Of a stretch of DNA of 64,000 nucleotides, positions 12,190-19,823 are shown one piece after another. Numbering within the stretch: position 1 is the stretch's first letter; every line of letters begins with the position of its first letter. This DNA is from Unio delphinus. Taxonomy: Eukaryota; Mollusca; Bivalvia; Unionida; Unionidae. The stretch spans positions 1,804,501-1,868,500 of the forward strand of contig JAQISU010000189.1 of NCBI GenBank assembly GCA_029339505.1, read 5' to 3'. The translations under genes and the position numbers were made by a program. The notes beneath the pieces were generated by a model, which saw only the letters and a list, made by a program, of their open reading frames with translations, ran no database searches and was not told the DNA's origin.

Positions 12190-12381
12190 ATGAGTTTATT
12201 TACTATAAAAGTTATGGATTTATATTGTGTGAAATGTAAGAAACGTACCCCAACAATCAACGAAACAACAGTTACAACTAAAAATAATAGATTAGCAACC
12301 TCAGGTAATTGTGAAATTTGTGGTATAAAAAAATTTAGATTTATAAAAAAAAAACAGGTAGAGATATCGCCAACAGTTTAA
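12190..12381 (+). CDS. Zinc-ribbon protein (DUF5679-like), 5' part of a frameshifted PLA2 gene
   Basis: 63 codons. Two cysteine pairs, CVKC and CEIC, flank a short linker, the pattern of the DUF5679-type zinc ribbon. The frame then runs into a run of ten A (12345-12354) and stops 27 nt later. Relatives I recall carry a phospholipase A2 domain in the same protein; here that domain follows in the -1 frame (12339-12707). The first ATG is 12190. A second at 12214 places the first Cys pair near the N-terminus, as in relatives, and could be the true start. The role is unknown; the ribbon may bind nucleic acid or protein. Confidence 0.75.
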   Translation: MSLFTIKVMDLYCVKCKKRTPTINETTVTTKNNRLATSGNCEICGIKKFRFIKKKQVEISPTV

Positions 12382-12707
12382 GTAATCTTCCTGGACTTCC
12401 TTGGGCTAAGTATCCAGGTGAAAAACATCTTCCAGGATATAGTTATTGCGGACCAGGAACTCGATTAGATATCAGACTTGACGAACATGATCAACCTAAT
12501 CCAGGTGAAAATCCAATTAATGCTATTGATGAAGCTTGCCGTGTTCACGATATAGCTTATCGAAGCAACAATATTGAACAAAAACATCTTGCAGATATAA
12601 AATTAATTCACGCGTTAAATGCAATTCCAGATAAAAAATTAAAAGAAAAGTTAGCTTCAGTATTGATAAAAACTGCTATGAAAGGCAAAATATTATTTGG
12701 TAACTAA
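12339..12707 (+). CDS. Parvovirus-VP1-like phospholipase A2 domain, in -1 frame
   Basis: The frame is open from 12339 (TAG at 12336-12338) to TAA at 12705-12707 and has no ATG before its last few codons, so it cannot start on its own. It encodes a compact secreted-type PLA2 fold: calcium loop YCGPGT and catalytic segment ACRVHDIAY with the His-Asp pair intact. Such domains occur in parvovirus VP1 and in Polintons, where they are thought to breach host membranes during entry. It overlaps the zinc-ribbon frame by about 40 nt, and the only obvious junction is the ten-A run. Expression therefore needs -1 slippage there, or the frame break is a one-base indel or an assembly error. Domain identity is firm; the coding arrangement is open. 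Confidence 0.8.
   Translation: MYKKKTGRDIANSLSNLPGLPWAKYPGEKHLPGYSYCGPGTRLDIRLDEHDQPNPGENPINAIDEACRVHDIAYRSNNIEQKHLADIKLIHALNAIPDKKLKEKLASVLIKTAMKGKILFGN
12345..12354 (+). promoter_or_regulatory. A10 slip site linking zinc ribbon to PLA2
   Basis: The run contains A AAA AAA in the zero frame, a possible -1 ribosomal slippery heptamer, and it would also favour polymerase slippage. A weak inverted repeat, CCTGGA (12390-12395) with TCCAGG (12413-12418), lies about 35 nt downstream, farther than the usual 5-9 nt spacer. Confidence 0.45.
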
Positions 12708-12722
12708 AAATTTATTTTACAT

Positions 12723-13691
12723 ATGGAATCTATTTATTACTCACCTACTGGCTATTGGAAAGGTTATTCAGCTATTAAAAAACTTGCTAAAGCAGCATCA
12801 GTGAAATATAAGACCGCGAAAGATTGGTTATCCAAACAGGCGTTATGGCAAATTTATCTTCCGGGTCCTAAAAAAATTAATTATTCTCATTTTGATGTTT
12901 TTGTACCGAATGAAGTTCATCAAGCTGATATATTATTTCTTCCTCATGATAACGGTTACAAATATGCGTTAACTGTAGTTGATATCGCTAGTAGATATAA
13001 ACAAGCAATACCATTAAAAACAAAGTCATCAAAAGAAGTCTCTGATGCATTTGAAAAGATTTATCGTAAAGGTCCATTAAAATGGCCAAATCTATTACAG
13101 GTTGATCCAGGTAAGGAATTTCAAGGTGTTGTTACATCTCTTATGAAAACTCATAATGTCTTAATTAGACGTGGACATGTTGGAATACATCGTGATCAGG
13201 CAATTGTAGAGCGATTTAATAGAACTCTCGCTGAGCGATTATTTGGATATCAATACGCAAAAGAATTTACTCAAGAAACTCGTTCTCGTGAATGGGTTTC
13301 AAGATTACCAAAAGTAGTATCCGCGTTAAATAACGAAATAACTCGAATGATTGGTATCAAACCTAATATCGCAATAAAAAAAAAGTATGTACCTAGAAAT
13401 ATTTCTTACACTAACATTTCCAACCTTCAACCAATTCTTAATGATGTCACTGTAAGATATTTATATGAACCAGGTGAGCTCGAAGGTGGTGGCGCAAGAG
13501 CCACTGATCCTATTTGGAGTATTACTACACATAAAATATCATCGTCGACACGATCTTATTCCAGAAACATTAATGTTTCTAGACCAGCAATCTATAGATT
13601 AGATTCATCCGCACCTCAGCGAGGATTTACCCGCGAACAACTACAAGTTATCCCTGATGATACTCAATTACCACCACGAAAAATTAGTTAG
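12723..13691 (+). CDS. Retroviral-type DDE integrase (rve) of the Polinton
   Basis: 322 residues. The catalytic core has D69 (HQADI), D128 (LLQVDPGKEF) and E163 (AIVERFN), a classic D,D-35-E spacing. The N-terminal 60 residues are basic (KKLAKAASVKYKTAKDWL) and resemble the usual Polinton integrase head; I see no HHCC zinc motif. The C-terminal third is basic, with segments typical of the DNA-binding part. The enzyme would join the AG-starting ends to target DNA and leave the 5-bp duplication. It starts at ATG 12723, 15 bp after the PLA2 stop. Its stop overlaps the stop of the oppositely oriented polymerase gene. All catalytic residues are intact. Confidence 0.96.
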   Translation: MESIYYSPTGYWKGYSAIKKLAKAASVKYKTAKDWLSKQALWQIYLPGPKKINYSHFDVFVPNEVHQADILFLPHDNGYKYALTVVDIASRYKQAIPLKTKSSKEVSDAFEKIYRKGPLKWPNLLQVDPGKEFQGVVTSLMKTHNVLIRRGHVGIHRDQAIVERFNRTLAERLFGYQYAKEFTQETRSREWVSRLPKVVSALNNEITRMIGIKPNIAIKKKYVPRNISYTNISNLQPILNDVTVRYLYEPGELEGGGARATDPIWSITTHKISSSTRSYSRNINVSRPAIYRLDSSAPQRGFTREQLQVIPDDTQLPPRKIS

Positions 13692-16600
13692 CGTGACGTA
13701 TCTTTAATGATAACTCTTCTCAATTGATTTATTCGTCTAGCTCTAGATACCGCTAAATAAACTAGATTTGACCACTCAATACGATTATCTACGATCCAGA
13801 TAGTTGTATCTTCAATAGTTAATCCTTGTGAAGAGTGTATTGTGGCCGCATAACCTAATAACCAGGGTGAATTTTTAGCTTGTAATGCATCTTCAACTAC
13901 ATCAATGTCAACATATACAATATCATTTAACACTAAATTCTCAACAGAAACTTCATTTCCGGGAATCTCAACATTAATATTTTGTTTTCTTGTATCAGAT
14001 GGTCTATAACATAATGGTACTTTTTCATTAGGAAATTTCTTTTTATGTATCTCAAATAATCGTCTCTGAATATCATCTCGAGTTATTTTTAAACTCGAAA
14101 ATACTATATCAGTTGGTTTCCAAGATTCCCAAAAATCATCTTCTAATGTTTCATTAATAACTTCTCTGAGAATTCTACATTGTTCAAAATTAGATTGTCG
14201 TCTAATTCTACGTTTTAAATCTTTTATTTCATTATCTAATGATCTATAATCATCTGTGATTTCTTCATAATAGTTAACATTATTTTTTAGCCACTCATGT
14301 GGCGATTTTCCAACAAATGGTGGTGGTTGACCATCATCACCGCAGAGTATTATTTTAGTATTCTTTGTACGTAACCAACTAAGAAACTTTTTTAATATAT
14401 CTAATGGTACTGTACATATTTCATCCCATAATATAACACGTGGAATAAATCTATTACCCATTCTTTCAGGTGTCCATTTATCACCTTTCCACCTGAAGAA
14501 GCTGTGATAAGTTTTGGCATTAATTCCTCGTTCTCTCAAAGATTTTGCTAACGCATGAGTAGGTGTTAGCGCTATTATACCAGAAATGCTAGCATTTTTA
14601 TATAATCTTATAATTCTTTCAGTCTTTCCACTCCCACCGCAACCGTTTAAGTAAATTAATTTATATCGAGTTATCGGATCAAATACAGATGGAGCATTAG
14701 AAACCTCGTTTTCAATATTTTTTCCTCGATAACTATCAAGTATTTTAACATCTACGTGATGATTATAATGATGTAACTGTTCTTTTTTAATTCTCCAAGT
14801 TCCCCATTCACCGTTTTCACTTAAATATGGTTTAATTTTATCAAGATGTTTTTTATGAAAATACATAGAGTCTGTGGCGACTCTTACAGCGATATCTGGA
14901 AATCTATTTATCATAGAGAATAAATTAATACTTGTATAGGCTAACATAGAAGATCTATAATGTGTATACTGAGCGCTTTCCCCATCATTATAGATTATAA
15001 CAGTACCATATTCTTCTCCGTTAGATAATCTCTCTTTATAACTCGTTATAAATCTATTGGTGTCAATGAGATGTTTCGTAATAATTTGTTCTTCAGTTGG
15101 ATCAATTACCAATCTAGAAGAGGTTCTAGTATTATTAAATTTACCTCCTTGAGTAAATTTTCCTATTATTTTTCTTCCTAGATCCTTAGCTGATTTCTCT
15201 CTTCCACAATATATTTGTTTAGCGGTCTTAATAATTTGTTCTTCATCATACTCTGGAAATTTTTCTTTCACCTTGTCAATCTCTCTATTTAAATCTGGTA
15301 TTGGTAACCAAACATCTTTTTGAGAATTATAACTAATTATTGCTTCACTAATCTTTAACATAGTTAACATACCAGTATCTAACATCCATCGTGCTAACAC
15401 TATTGGCATCCAACATTTTTCAGACATATGTTTACCGATCCATAGATAACTACAAGGATGTAATCCATCTCGAAGTTGAAAACCAGTAACTTTAGTAAAT
15501 CCAGTTAAATCAAAATCAGGTAAATCCCCATTAATCGAAACTCGCGTCATTTCGTGAGTTGGATGACCAAATCGTTTAAAATATTCAGCGCATTCTCCCA
15601 TTCCTAAAAACCCTCCAGGATAACTAGCACTCATATCAGCAGAAATTAAATTACTAGTATCATACCTAGTATTCCACAATCCACCATGTCCATACTCGAC
15701 ACAACTTGATTTTATATCATCTAAGAATTCCTTAGGGGTTTTCTTCCAAGAATTTATTTCTCTGGCGTAATGGGCTGTTACAGACGGTACAGTAAAAGAA
15801 TTACATAATAGGTTTTCATCAAAATTATCAACAAAATCTTTTGTAACATTTTTCATACGATTATTTAATTCCTCAGTCCGATATAATTCACCATTATTTC
15901 TAACAAATTGGTCAAAATCCATCTCAGGATCTTCATCACTCTTAAATAACCATACTCCTGTTGGATCATCTTTATGAAGATCCTTAATCACATCAAATAT
16001 ATTTCCTTTCATATATTTCACAATCTTTTTTTTAGGGAACTCAGTAATACTAGAATTCCAAGCGTGTCCATTGTGGTCAATAATCTCAATTGGGGGTAAT
16101 TTATTTTTTTTATATTTACAATCTTTTAATATTTCTCCTGTTAACGATTTTACGATAATTGGGTATTTTAAAGATGTTTCCAACCTGGCAACATCACTAA
16201 TTGTAGATCCTCCTTCCACTGTCTTCCCCCAGATCATTATTTTTTCTTCACGTTGTTTAGTTAATCCATTTCCTCGCGAATTATTTTTAAAGTGTTCCAT
16301 TACACGTTCTGCAACACAATTTAATTGTGATGATTTTCTCATTGGGTACATTTGATCATGATCAATATCCAAATGAATTCTATATAGTCCATACATCACA
16401 ACAATTTCCGGGTAAGCTCGGTTATAATAATTACTGTCAATTCCAACTAAAACCCCGGGATCCATATCACTACTAATTATTACATTTTTCCCATTTTTCA
16501 TTATCGGACGATTATTATTTTGTATAGTCCATTCACCGTTTTCAGTATTATATTTTAACCATTTCACTTTAAGATAATATTTATAATTACCTAACAACGA

Positions 16601-16810
16601 TATTATATTTATTGAACGAACTTCATCTATTGTGCCATCATAAAATCTTTCTCCAGTTATTCGGTAACTAATAAACATATGTTCAGCCCCATCTAGCTGA
16701 AATTCTTTCATGGCCATTTTTCTTAGTTTTTTAAGGTCTCTATTAAGTCCTCTTAACGATAATCCACTTTTCGCATCAAGCGAAAAATATGGTTTACTTA
16801 ATGTTGTCAT
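13688..16810 (-). CDS. B-family-like DNA polymerase fused to an SF1 helicase
   Basis: 1040 residues. Residues about 380-700 hold a polymerase palm: motif A ADMSASYP (391-398), a motif-B-like AKDLGRKIIGKFTQ (541-554) aligning with the AK..NS.YGKF.Q pattern but lacking Asn-Ser, and motif C VATDSMYF (644-651). Residues about 715-1040 are a complete superfamily 1 (Pif1/RecD-like) helicase: Walker A NGCGGSGKT (722-730), Walker B VILWDE (792-797), motif III CGDDGQPPPF (823-832), motif V ATIHSSQGLT (989-998), motif VI YLAVSRARR (1018-1026). The first 370 residues include a conserved-looking IEIIDHNGHAWNSS stretch but no clear exonuclease DxE motif. It presumably replicates the element, probably protein-primed as in other Polintons. 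ATG at 16810; no breaks. Confidence 0.9.
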   Translation of the reverse strand: MTTLSKPYFSLDAKSGLSLRGLNRDLKKLRKMAMKEFQLDGAEHMFISYRITGERFYDGTIDEVRSINIISLLGNYKYYLKVKWLKYNTENGEWTIQNNNRPIMKNGKNVIISSDMDPGVLVGIDSNYYNRAYPEIVVMYGLYRIHLDIDHDQMYPMRKSSQLNCVAERVMEHFKNNSRGNGLTKQREEKIMIWGKTVEGGSTISDVARLETSLKYPIIVKSLTGEILKDCKYKKNKLPPIEIIDHNGHAWNSSITEFPKKKIVKYMKGNIFDVIKDLHKDDPTGVWLFKSDEDPEMDFDQFVRNNGELYRTEELNNRMKNVTKDFVDNFDENLLCNSFTVPSVTAHYAREINSWKKTPKEFLDDIKSSCVEYGHGGLWNTRYDTSNLISADMSASYPGGFLGMGECAEYFKRFGHPTHEMTRVSINGDLPDFDLTGFTKVTGFQLRDGLHPCSYLWIGKHMSEKCWMPIVLARWMLDTGMLTMLKISEAIISYNSQKDVWLPIPDLNREIDKVKEKFPEYDEEQIIKTAKQIYCGREKSAKDLGRKIIGKFTQGGKFNNTRTSSRLVIDPTEEQIITKHLIDTNRFITSYKERLSNGEEYGTVIIYNDGESAQYTHYRSSMLAYTSINLFSMINRFPDIAVRVATDSMYFHKKHLDKIKPYLSENGEWGTWRIKKEQLHHYNHHVDVKILDSYRGKNIENEVSNAPSVFDPITRYKLIYLNGCGGSGKTERIIRLYKNASISGIIALTPTHALAKSLRERGINAKTYHSFFRWKGDKWTPERMGNRFIPRVILWDEICTVPLDILKKFLSWLRTKNTKIILCGDDGQPPPFVGKSPHEWLKNNVNYYEEITDDYRSLDNEIKDLKRRIRRQSNFEQCRILREVINETLEDDFWESWKPTDIVFSSLKITRDDIQRRLFEIHKKKFPNEKVPLCYRPSDTRKQNINVEIPGNEVSVENLVLNDIVYVDIDVVEDALQAKNSPWLLGYAATIHSSQGLTIEDTTIWIVDNRIEWSNLVYLAVSRARRINQLRRVIIKDTSR

Positions 16811-16885
16811 TAATATACAATTATAATATATACAATAAAATTTTATATTTAAATGAAAAAAAAATAATTAAAATATATATTATAT
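16811..16885. promoter_or_regulatory. Bidirectional promoter region, polymerase / Cys-rich gene
   Basis: 75 bp of nearly pure A/T between two divergent starts, with TATATATTATATATG running into the ATG at 16886. The short TATA-to-ATG distance recurs in the element and suggests very short leaders. Confidence 0.5.
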
Positions 16886-17218
16886 ATGAATACGAAATCC
16901 GATTCAAACGAAAAAAATACGTGTATTTGGTTACCTATCGGTAGTAAAATAAAATGTCAACGACGCTGCGTCGGGGATTACTGTTATACTCATAATAGAA
17001 ATATTAAACGAGGAAGTACAGGACCAAGACCTTGTATCGTATGTGGTATTGGAGTAAGGGGTAAGGTTGAATTATGTGCGGATCATCATGCAGCAAATTA
17101 TAGAACTATAAAATTATATTACGACACACACCAACATGTAAAACATCGAGGAGATGTTATTCAAACCCCGGTAGATTATCTAAAAAAACTAAATATACAA
17201 TTCCAATTAAACAAATAA
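16886..17218 (+). CDS. Cys/His-rich small protein, probable zinc binder
   Basis: 110 residues with two clusters: C13, C24, C28, C33, H36, then C50, C53 (CIVC), C64, H67, H68. The spacing suggests two zinc sites. I recall similar proteins in Polinton-type elements of other invertebrates and fungi but cannot name a family. The C-terminal 40 residues are basic. The start at 16886 follows TATATATG. It is transcribed away from the polymerase gene and sits 16 bp before the HNH gene. It may be a DNA- or RNA-binding regulator; function unknown. Confidence 0.75.
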   Translation: MNTKSDSNEKNTCIWLPIGSKIKCQRRCVGDYCYTHNRNIKRGSTGPRPCIVCGIGVRGKVELCADHHAANYRTIKLYYDTHQHVKHRGDVIQTPVDYLKKLNIQFQLNK

Positions 17219-17234
17219 ATTCCTATATAAAATA

Positions 17235-17735
17235 ATGAATAACGAATACCGCACGCATCCGATTTACGTTAACTACGAGGCTTCCCGAGATGGAACCGTC
17301 CGACATCGACGATCAAGAAAAAAAATTAGTCATATTGATAATATGGGATATTTACGTTTTAATATACATATAAATGGAAAAAACAAAAATTATTCAGTTC
17401 ATAGATTTATTGTTGAGATTTTTCTTGGAGAAATTCCAACCGGATATGTTGTAGATCATATTGACAGAAATAAGTTAAATAATCATATTGATAATTTACG
17501 AATTGTGACTCCTGGTGAAAACAATCTTAATAAAAATCCAAATTCAAGTAAAAATCGTATTCCAAGACCAGTGATTGCTTTTTATAATAACGAAAGTACA
17601 GATTTCCCATCTATCAATTCAGCAGCTAAGTTTTTTAATATTCATATAGAATCAGTAAGAAAGGCTGCTGAAGGTATAATTTCATCATCATATTCCGATA
17701 ATTTTGATACTAGAGTTTCATTTTGTTGGGGGTAA
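17235..17735 (+). CDS. HNH endonuclease with C-terminal NUMOD1 domain
   Basis: 166 residues. The N-terminal part resembles NUMOD4/HNH enzymes, with VHRFIVEIFLG then YVVDHIDRNKLNNHIDNLRI holding the HNH-3-type His-Asp-His and Asn residues. The C-terminal 60 residues (VIAFYNNESTDFPSINSAAK then VRKAAEG) match a NUMOD1 DNA-binding module. This is the layout of freestanding homing endonucleases of phages and large DNA viruses. It lies between the replication genes and the virion cluster and is not part of the usual Polinton core. It could be a selfish passenger or serve recombination. It is convergent with the next minus-strand gene. Confidence 0.85.
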   Translation: MNNEYRTHPIYVNYEASRDGTVRHRRSRKKISHIDNMGYLRFNIHINGKNKNYSVHRFIVEIFLGEIPTGYVVDHIDRNKLNNHIDNLRIVTPGENNLNKNPNSSKNRIPRPVIAFYNNESTDFPSINSAAKFFNIHIESVRKAAEGIISSSYSDNFDTRVSFCWG

Positions 17736-17764
17736 AAAAAAATATTCGAAATACAAGTATTTAA

Positions 17765-17798
17765 AAATTCTTTAGAATTTCAAATTGCAAAGCAATTT
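17765..17798. terminator. Two hairpins between convergent genes
   Basis: AAATTCT-TT-AGAATTT (17765-17780) and AAATTGC-AAA-GCAATTT (17782-17798) are perfect 7-bp inverted repeats back to back. They fill the gap between the HNH stop (17735) and the stop of the minus-strand gene (17799). Placement suggests transcript ending or processing; this is inference. Confidence 0.45.
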
Positions 17799-18179
17799 CT
17801 ACATATAACTATTATCAAATTGCTCAGCAAACTGAGATATATTTTTTTCCTCTTCAAATACATCCCCGATAGTTTTTAATAGTGGATTAATAAGTTTGCT
17901 AAGTTCTATAAATTCATCTAACAACTGATCATTACCAGATTCTTTAAGATAATAAATTATAATATTGCGTTGTCGTATCAATGTTTTAACTACACGATAC
18001 TCTGATCTATATGTCGGGTAATCCTTGGCACGTGCAGACTCAATTTTCCGGAATTCATCTAGGAGATAGTCAGCAGACCAATGTAATATTTTTTTTTCTG
18101 TTACCACAACACTAATTTCCGGGATTTCGTTGATACGGTTAAGTTGCGTTACAATTTCGTCGACGATAGTTTTATTCAT
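17799..18179 (-). CDS. Hypothetical helical protein
   Basis: 126 residues from the ATG at 18179. An upstream extension to 18221 would need a TTG and crosses the promoter palindrome, so I reject it. The protein is mostly helix-forming, with charged segments (LLDEFRKIESARAKDYP, then LLDEFIELSKLINPLL) and no Cys clusters, signal peptide or membrane segment. I do not recognise a family. It is divergent from the 326-residue gene and shares its promoter region. The start is preceded by TATATATATAATG. Function unknown. Confidence 0.65.
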   Translation of the reverse strand: MNKTIVDEIVTQLNRINEIPEISVVVTEKKILHWSADYLLDEFRKIESARAKDYPTYRSEYRVVKTLIRQRNIIIYYLKESGNDQLLDEFIELSKLINPLLKTIGDVFEEEKNISQFAEQFDNSYM

Positions 18180-18256
18180 TATATATATAATTTTAAATCT
18201 AATTGCAAAATTGCTTTGCAATTTTTAATTGAAAAATATTAATATTTTTATATATA
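18180..18256. promoter_or_regulatory. Divergent promoter with 8-bp palindrome
   Basis: Contains ATTGCAAA-ATTGC-TTTGCAAT (18202-18222), a perfect 8-bp inverted repeat, between starts at 18179 (-) and 18257 (+). TATATA lies directly before both ATGs. TTGCAATTTTTAATTG resembles a degenerate form of the 17-nt motif upstream of the capsid genes. Confidence 0.5.
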
Positions 18257-19237
18257 ATGATTTCTGAATCACTCACAACTAGACTAGCTAGAGAGAGATT
18301 AGCAGCAATTAAGAAATTTATCCCAGTTAGAGATTCAGTACGTCGACAACTTCAAGAACGACAGGCGATGGTTGATGATTTTATGTCAGGGAGTAAACAA
18401 TTATTTAAACCAATGATAAAGGCAACAGAAGAAGTAGAAGAATCTGTTAAGAAGTCAGCTAAAAAAAGTCTAGATGCTACTCAAAATCTATTAGCACTTC
18501 AACAGCAAACTACAGATATTCTAAAAGCTCTTCCGAGTAATATAATACAAGAACAGGCGAAGATGATAGAACAACAAGAAGCAGAGCGTGAACGTATTCC
18601 ACAACAACCACCTGATATTGGAAATACTGGTCTTCCTGCAGTTGAATTTGATCCCGATGAACCTTATGTTACTGACCCCCCTGATAGTGATCTCATACCT
18701 GAAAAAATATTTACTAATGAAGCATTAGTTCAAATTAGAAATATTAATGATGATAATGAATTATTTGATTTTATTGATATTAAATTTAAACCTCGAGGTA
18801 GTCTTTTAAATACAGGTTATATAAAGAGAATAAATAATAAAAGAATCTGGGGAGAAAAGGTATTTTTAGCAAATAGAAACCGTGATAATTTTAGAAAGAG
18901 AGAAATAAAAATGGAATATGATAATTTTATTGATAAATTTACAAAGAAGGGAAGTGGAATTAAAAATCTAAAAGATTTTGGAAATCTAAAAGATTTTGGA
19001 AATACTAGTATTTCTAGAAGTACAGAGAATTGTCCTTGTCTAAACAGCGTTATTAATGATGTATCGCGGTTAGAGGTTCTTATTGGTGGTAAGCGAGCCG
19101 GAAATAATTCTCCAGAAATTACAAACGAGGCCGCTGATATCTGTAGAAGATTATTTCAAGGTCGTGTAATGGATATCCACACATATCGAGAAATTATGGA
19201 AGAACTTGTTGAAAATTCTCGTTATCACAGTGACTGA
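18257..19237 (+). CDS. Putative virion-associated protein, unknown family
   Basis: 326 residues and the first gene of the virion cluster. The N-terminal 130 residues are charged and helical (coiled-coil-like, from RLARERLAAIKKF). A Pro/Asp-rich linker follows (PDIGNTGLPAVEFDPDEPYV), then a mixed domain ending with a Cys-containing segment (ENCPCLNSVI) and LIGGKRAG. LIGG-K fits the adenain cleavage consensus (M/I/L)xGG-x, suggesting processing by the element's protease. An exact 18-bp duplication gives NLKDFG twice around residue 240. ATG 18257 follows TATATA. No family recognised; a capsid cement or core role is inferred from position only. Confidence 0.65.
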   Translation: MISESLTTRLARERLAAIKKFIPVRDSVRRQLQERQAMVDDFMSGSKQLFKPMIKATEEVEESVKKSAKKSLDATQNLLALQQQTTDILKALPSNIIQEQAKMIEQQEAERERIPQQPPDIGNTGLPAVEFDPDEPYVTDPPDSDLIPEKIFTNEALVQIRNINDDNELFDFIDIKFKPRGSLLNTGYIKRINNKRIWGEKVFLANRNRDNFRKREIKMEYDNFIDKFTKKGSGIKNLKDFGNLKDFGNTSISRSTENCPCLNSVINDVSRLEVLIGGKRAGNNSPEITNEAADICRRLFQGRVMDIHTYREIMEELVENSRYHSD

Positions 19238-19287
19238 AATTCTTTAAATATAAAATATTTCTTAAATATTTTTACTAACTACAAATT

Positions 19288-19306
19288 AGAAATGTTTTAC
19301 ATTTCT
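19288..19306 (+). promoter_or_regulatory. Pre-start hairpin AGAAATG-TTTTA-CATTTCT
   Basis: Perfect 7-bp inverted repeat, 5-nt loop, ending 6 nt before the ATG at 19313. The same arrangement precedes the gene at 23550. Confidence 0.55.
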
Positions 19307-19312
19307 TAAATA

Positions 19313-19774
19313 ATGATAATTCACTATAATCACGATAAACCAGTACCTGTTTATGTCGTAAATTCTAGATACCCAGTGTATCGGGCATATTACGGAGATG
19401 GATTAGGAAATACAATTATGGGATTATTTGGTAGAATTGCACCAAAGGTTCTACCCCTTGCTAAACAGGCTGGTATGAAAGCTATTGAAGTTATTAAGGA
19501 TAAAGGATTAGGTGTTGTTGGAGATCTCGCTGGAAAAGCATTAACTGCCGTAAAGAATAAAATAATTTCTCTACTACCAAAACGAAAACCTGTTGTTCTT
19601 CCATCCACTACTGTGATGCCAGCAGCAGTTAGTAAAGTAATTAATGAAATAGTACAACAAAAATTAGAAAATCTTCCCCAAGATCTAGGAAATGCTAATA
19701 TTTCTAACATTGCTAGTATGATTTCCGGAAGTGGCCTTGGAACTACAAGTCGGCGAAGACGGCGACGAAATTAA
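19313..19774 (+). CDS. Small basic virion protein (adenovirus pVI/pX-like in style)
   Basis: 153 residues. After a short Tyr/Pro-rich head comes a Gly-rich amphipathic stretch (YYGDGLGNTIMGLFGR, then APKVLPLAKQAGMKAIEVIK) and a further helical region. The end is very basic (SRRRRRR). Proteins like this lie beside capsid genes in many Polintons and are compared with small adenoviral core or membrane-active proteins. ISGSG near residue 140 fits the adenain cleavage pattern (M/I/L)xGx-G. It is followed by the major capsid gene, whose promoter motif lies just after this stop. Start chosen at ATG 19313, after the hairpin. Role inferred. Confidence 0.65.
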   Translation: MIIHYNHDKPVPVYVVNSRYPVYRAYYGDGLGNTIMGLFGRIAPKVLPLAKQAGMKAIEVIKDKGLGVVGDLAGKALTAVKNKIISLLPKRKPVVLPSTTVMPAAVSKVINEIVQQKLENLPQDLGNANISNIASMISGSGLGTTSRRRRRRN

Positions 19775-19789
19775 AAAATTGCAAAACGA

Positions 19790-19823
19790 TTTTACAATTA
19801 AAAATTTCACATATTTTTATATA
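19790..19823 (+). promoter_or_regulatory. 17-nt virion-gene motif plus TATA, before the capsid gene
   Basis: TTTTACAATTAAAAATT begins at 19790, 34 nt before the ATG at 19824, followed by ATATTTTTATATA. The exact 17-mer recurs at 21242 and 24435 before two more virion genes. Confidence 0.7.

Noticed and set aside
16071..16355. 94-codon plus-strand frame
   Set aside because: Antisense shadow of the polymerase-helicase gene.
18180..18221. Longer N-terminus for the 126-residue minus-strand protein
   Set aside because: Starts at TTG inside a palindromic promoter region.
19731..19823. Longer N-terminus for the major capsid protein
   Set aside because: It would start at TTG, overlap the previous gene and cross the promoter motif; ATG 19824 fits the family.
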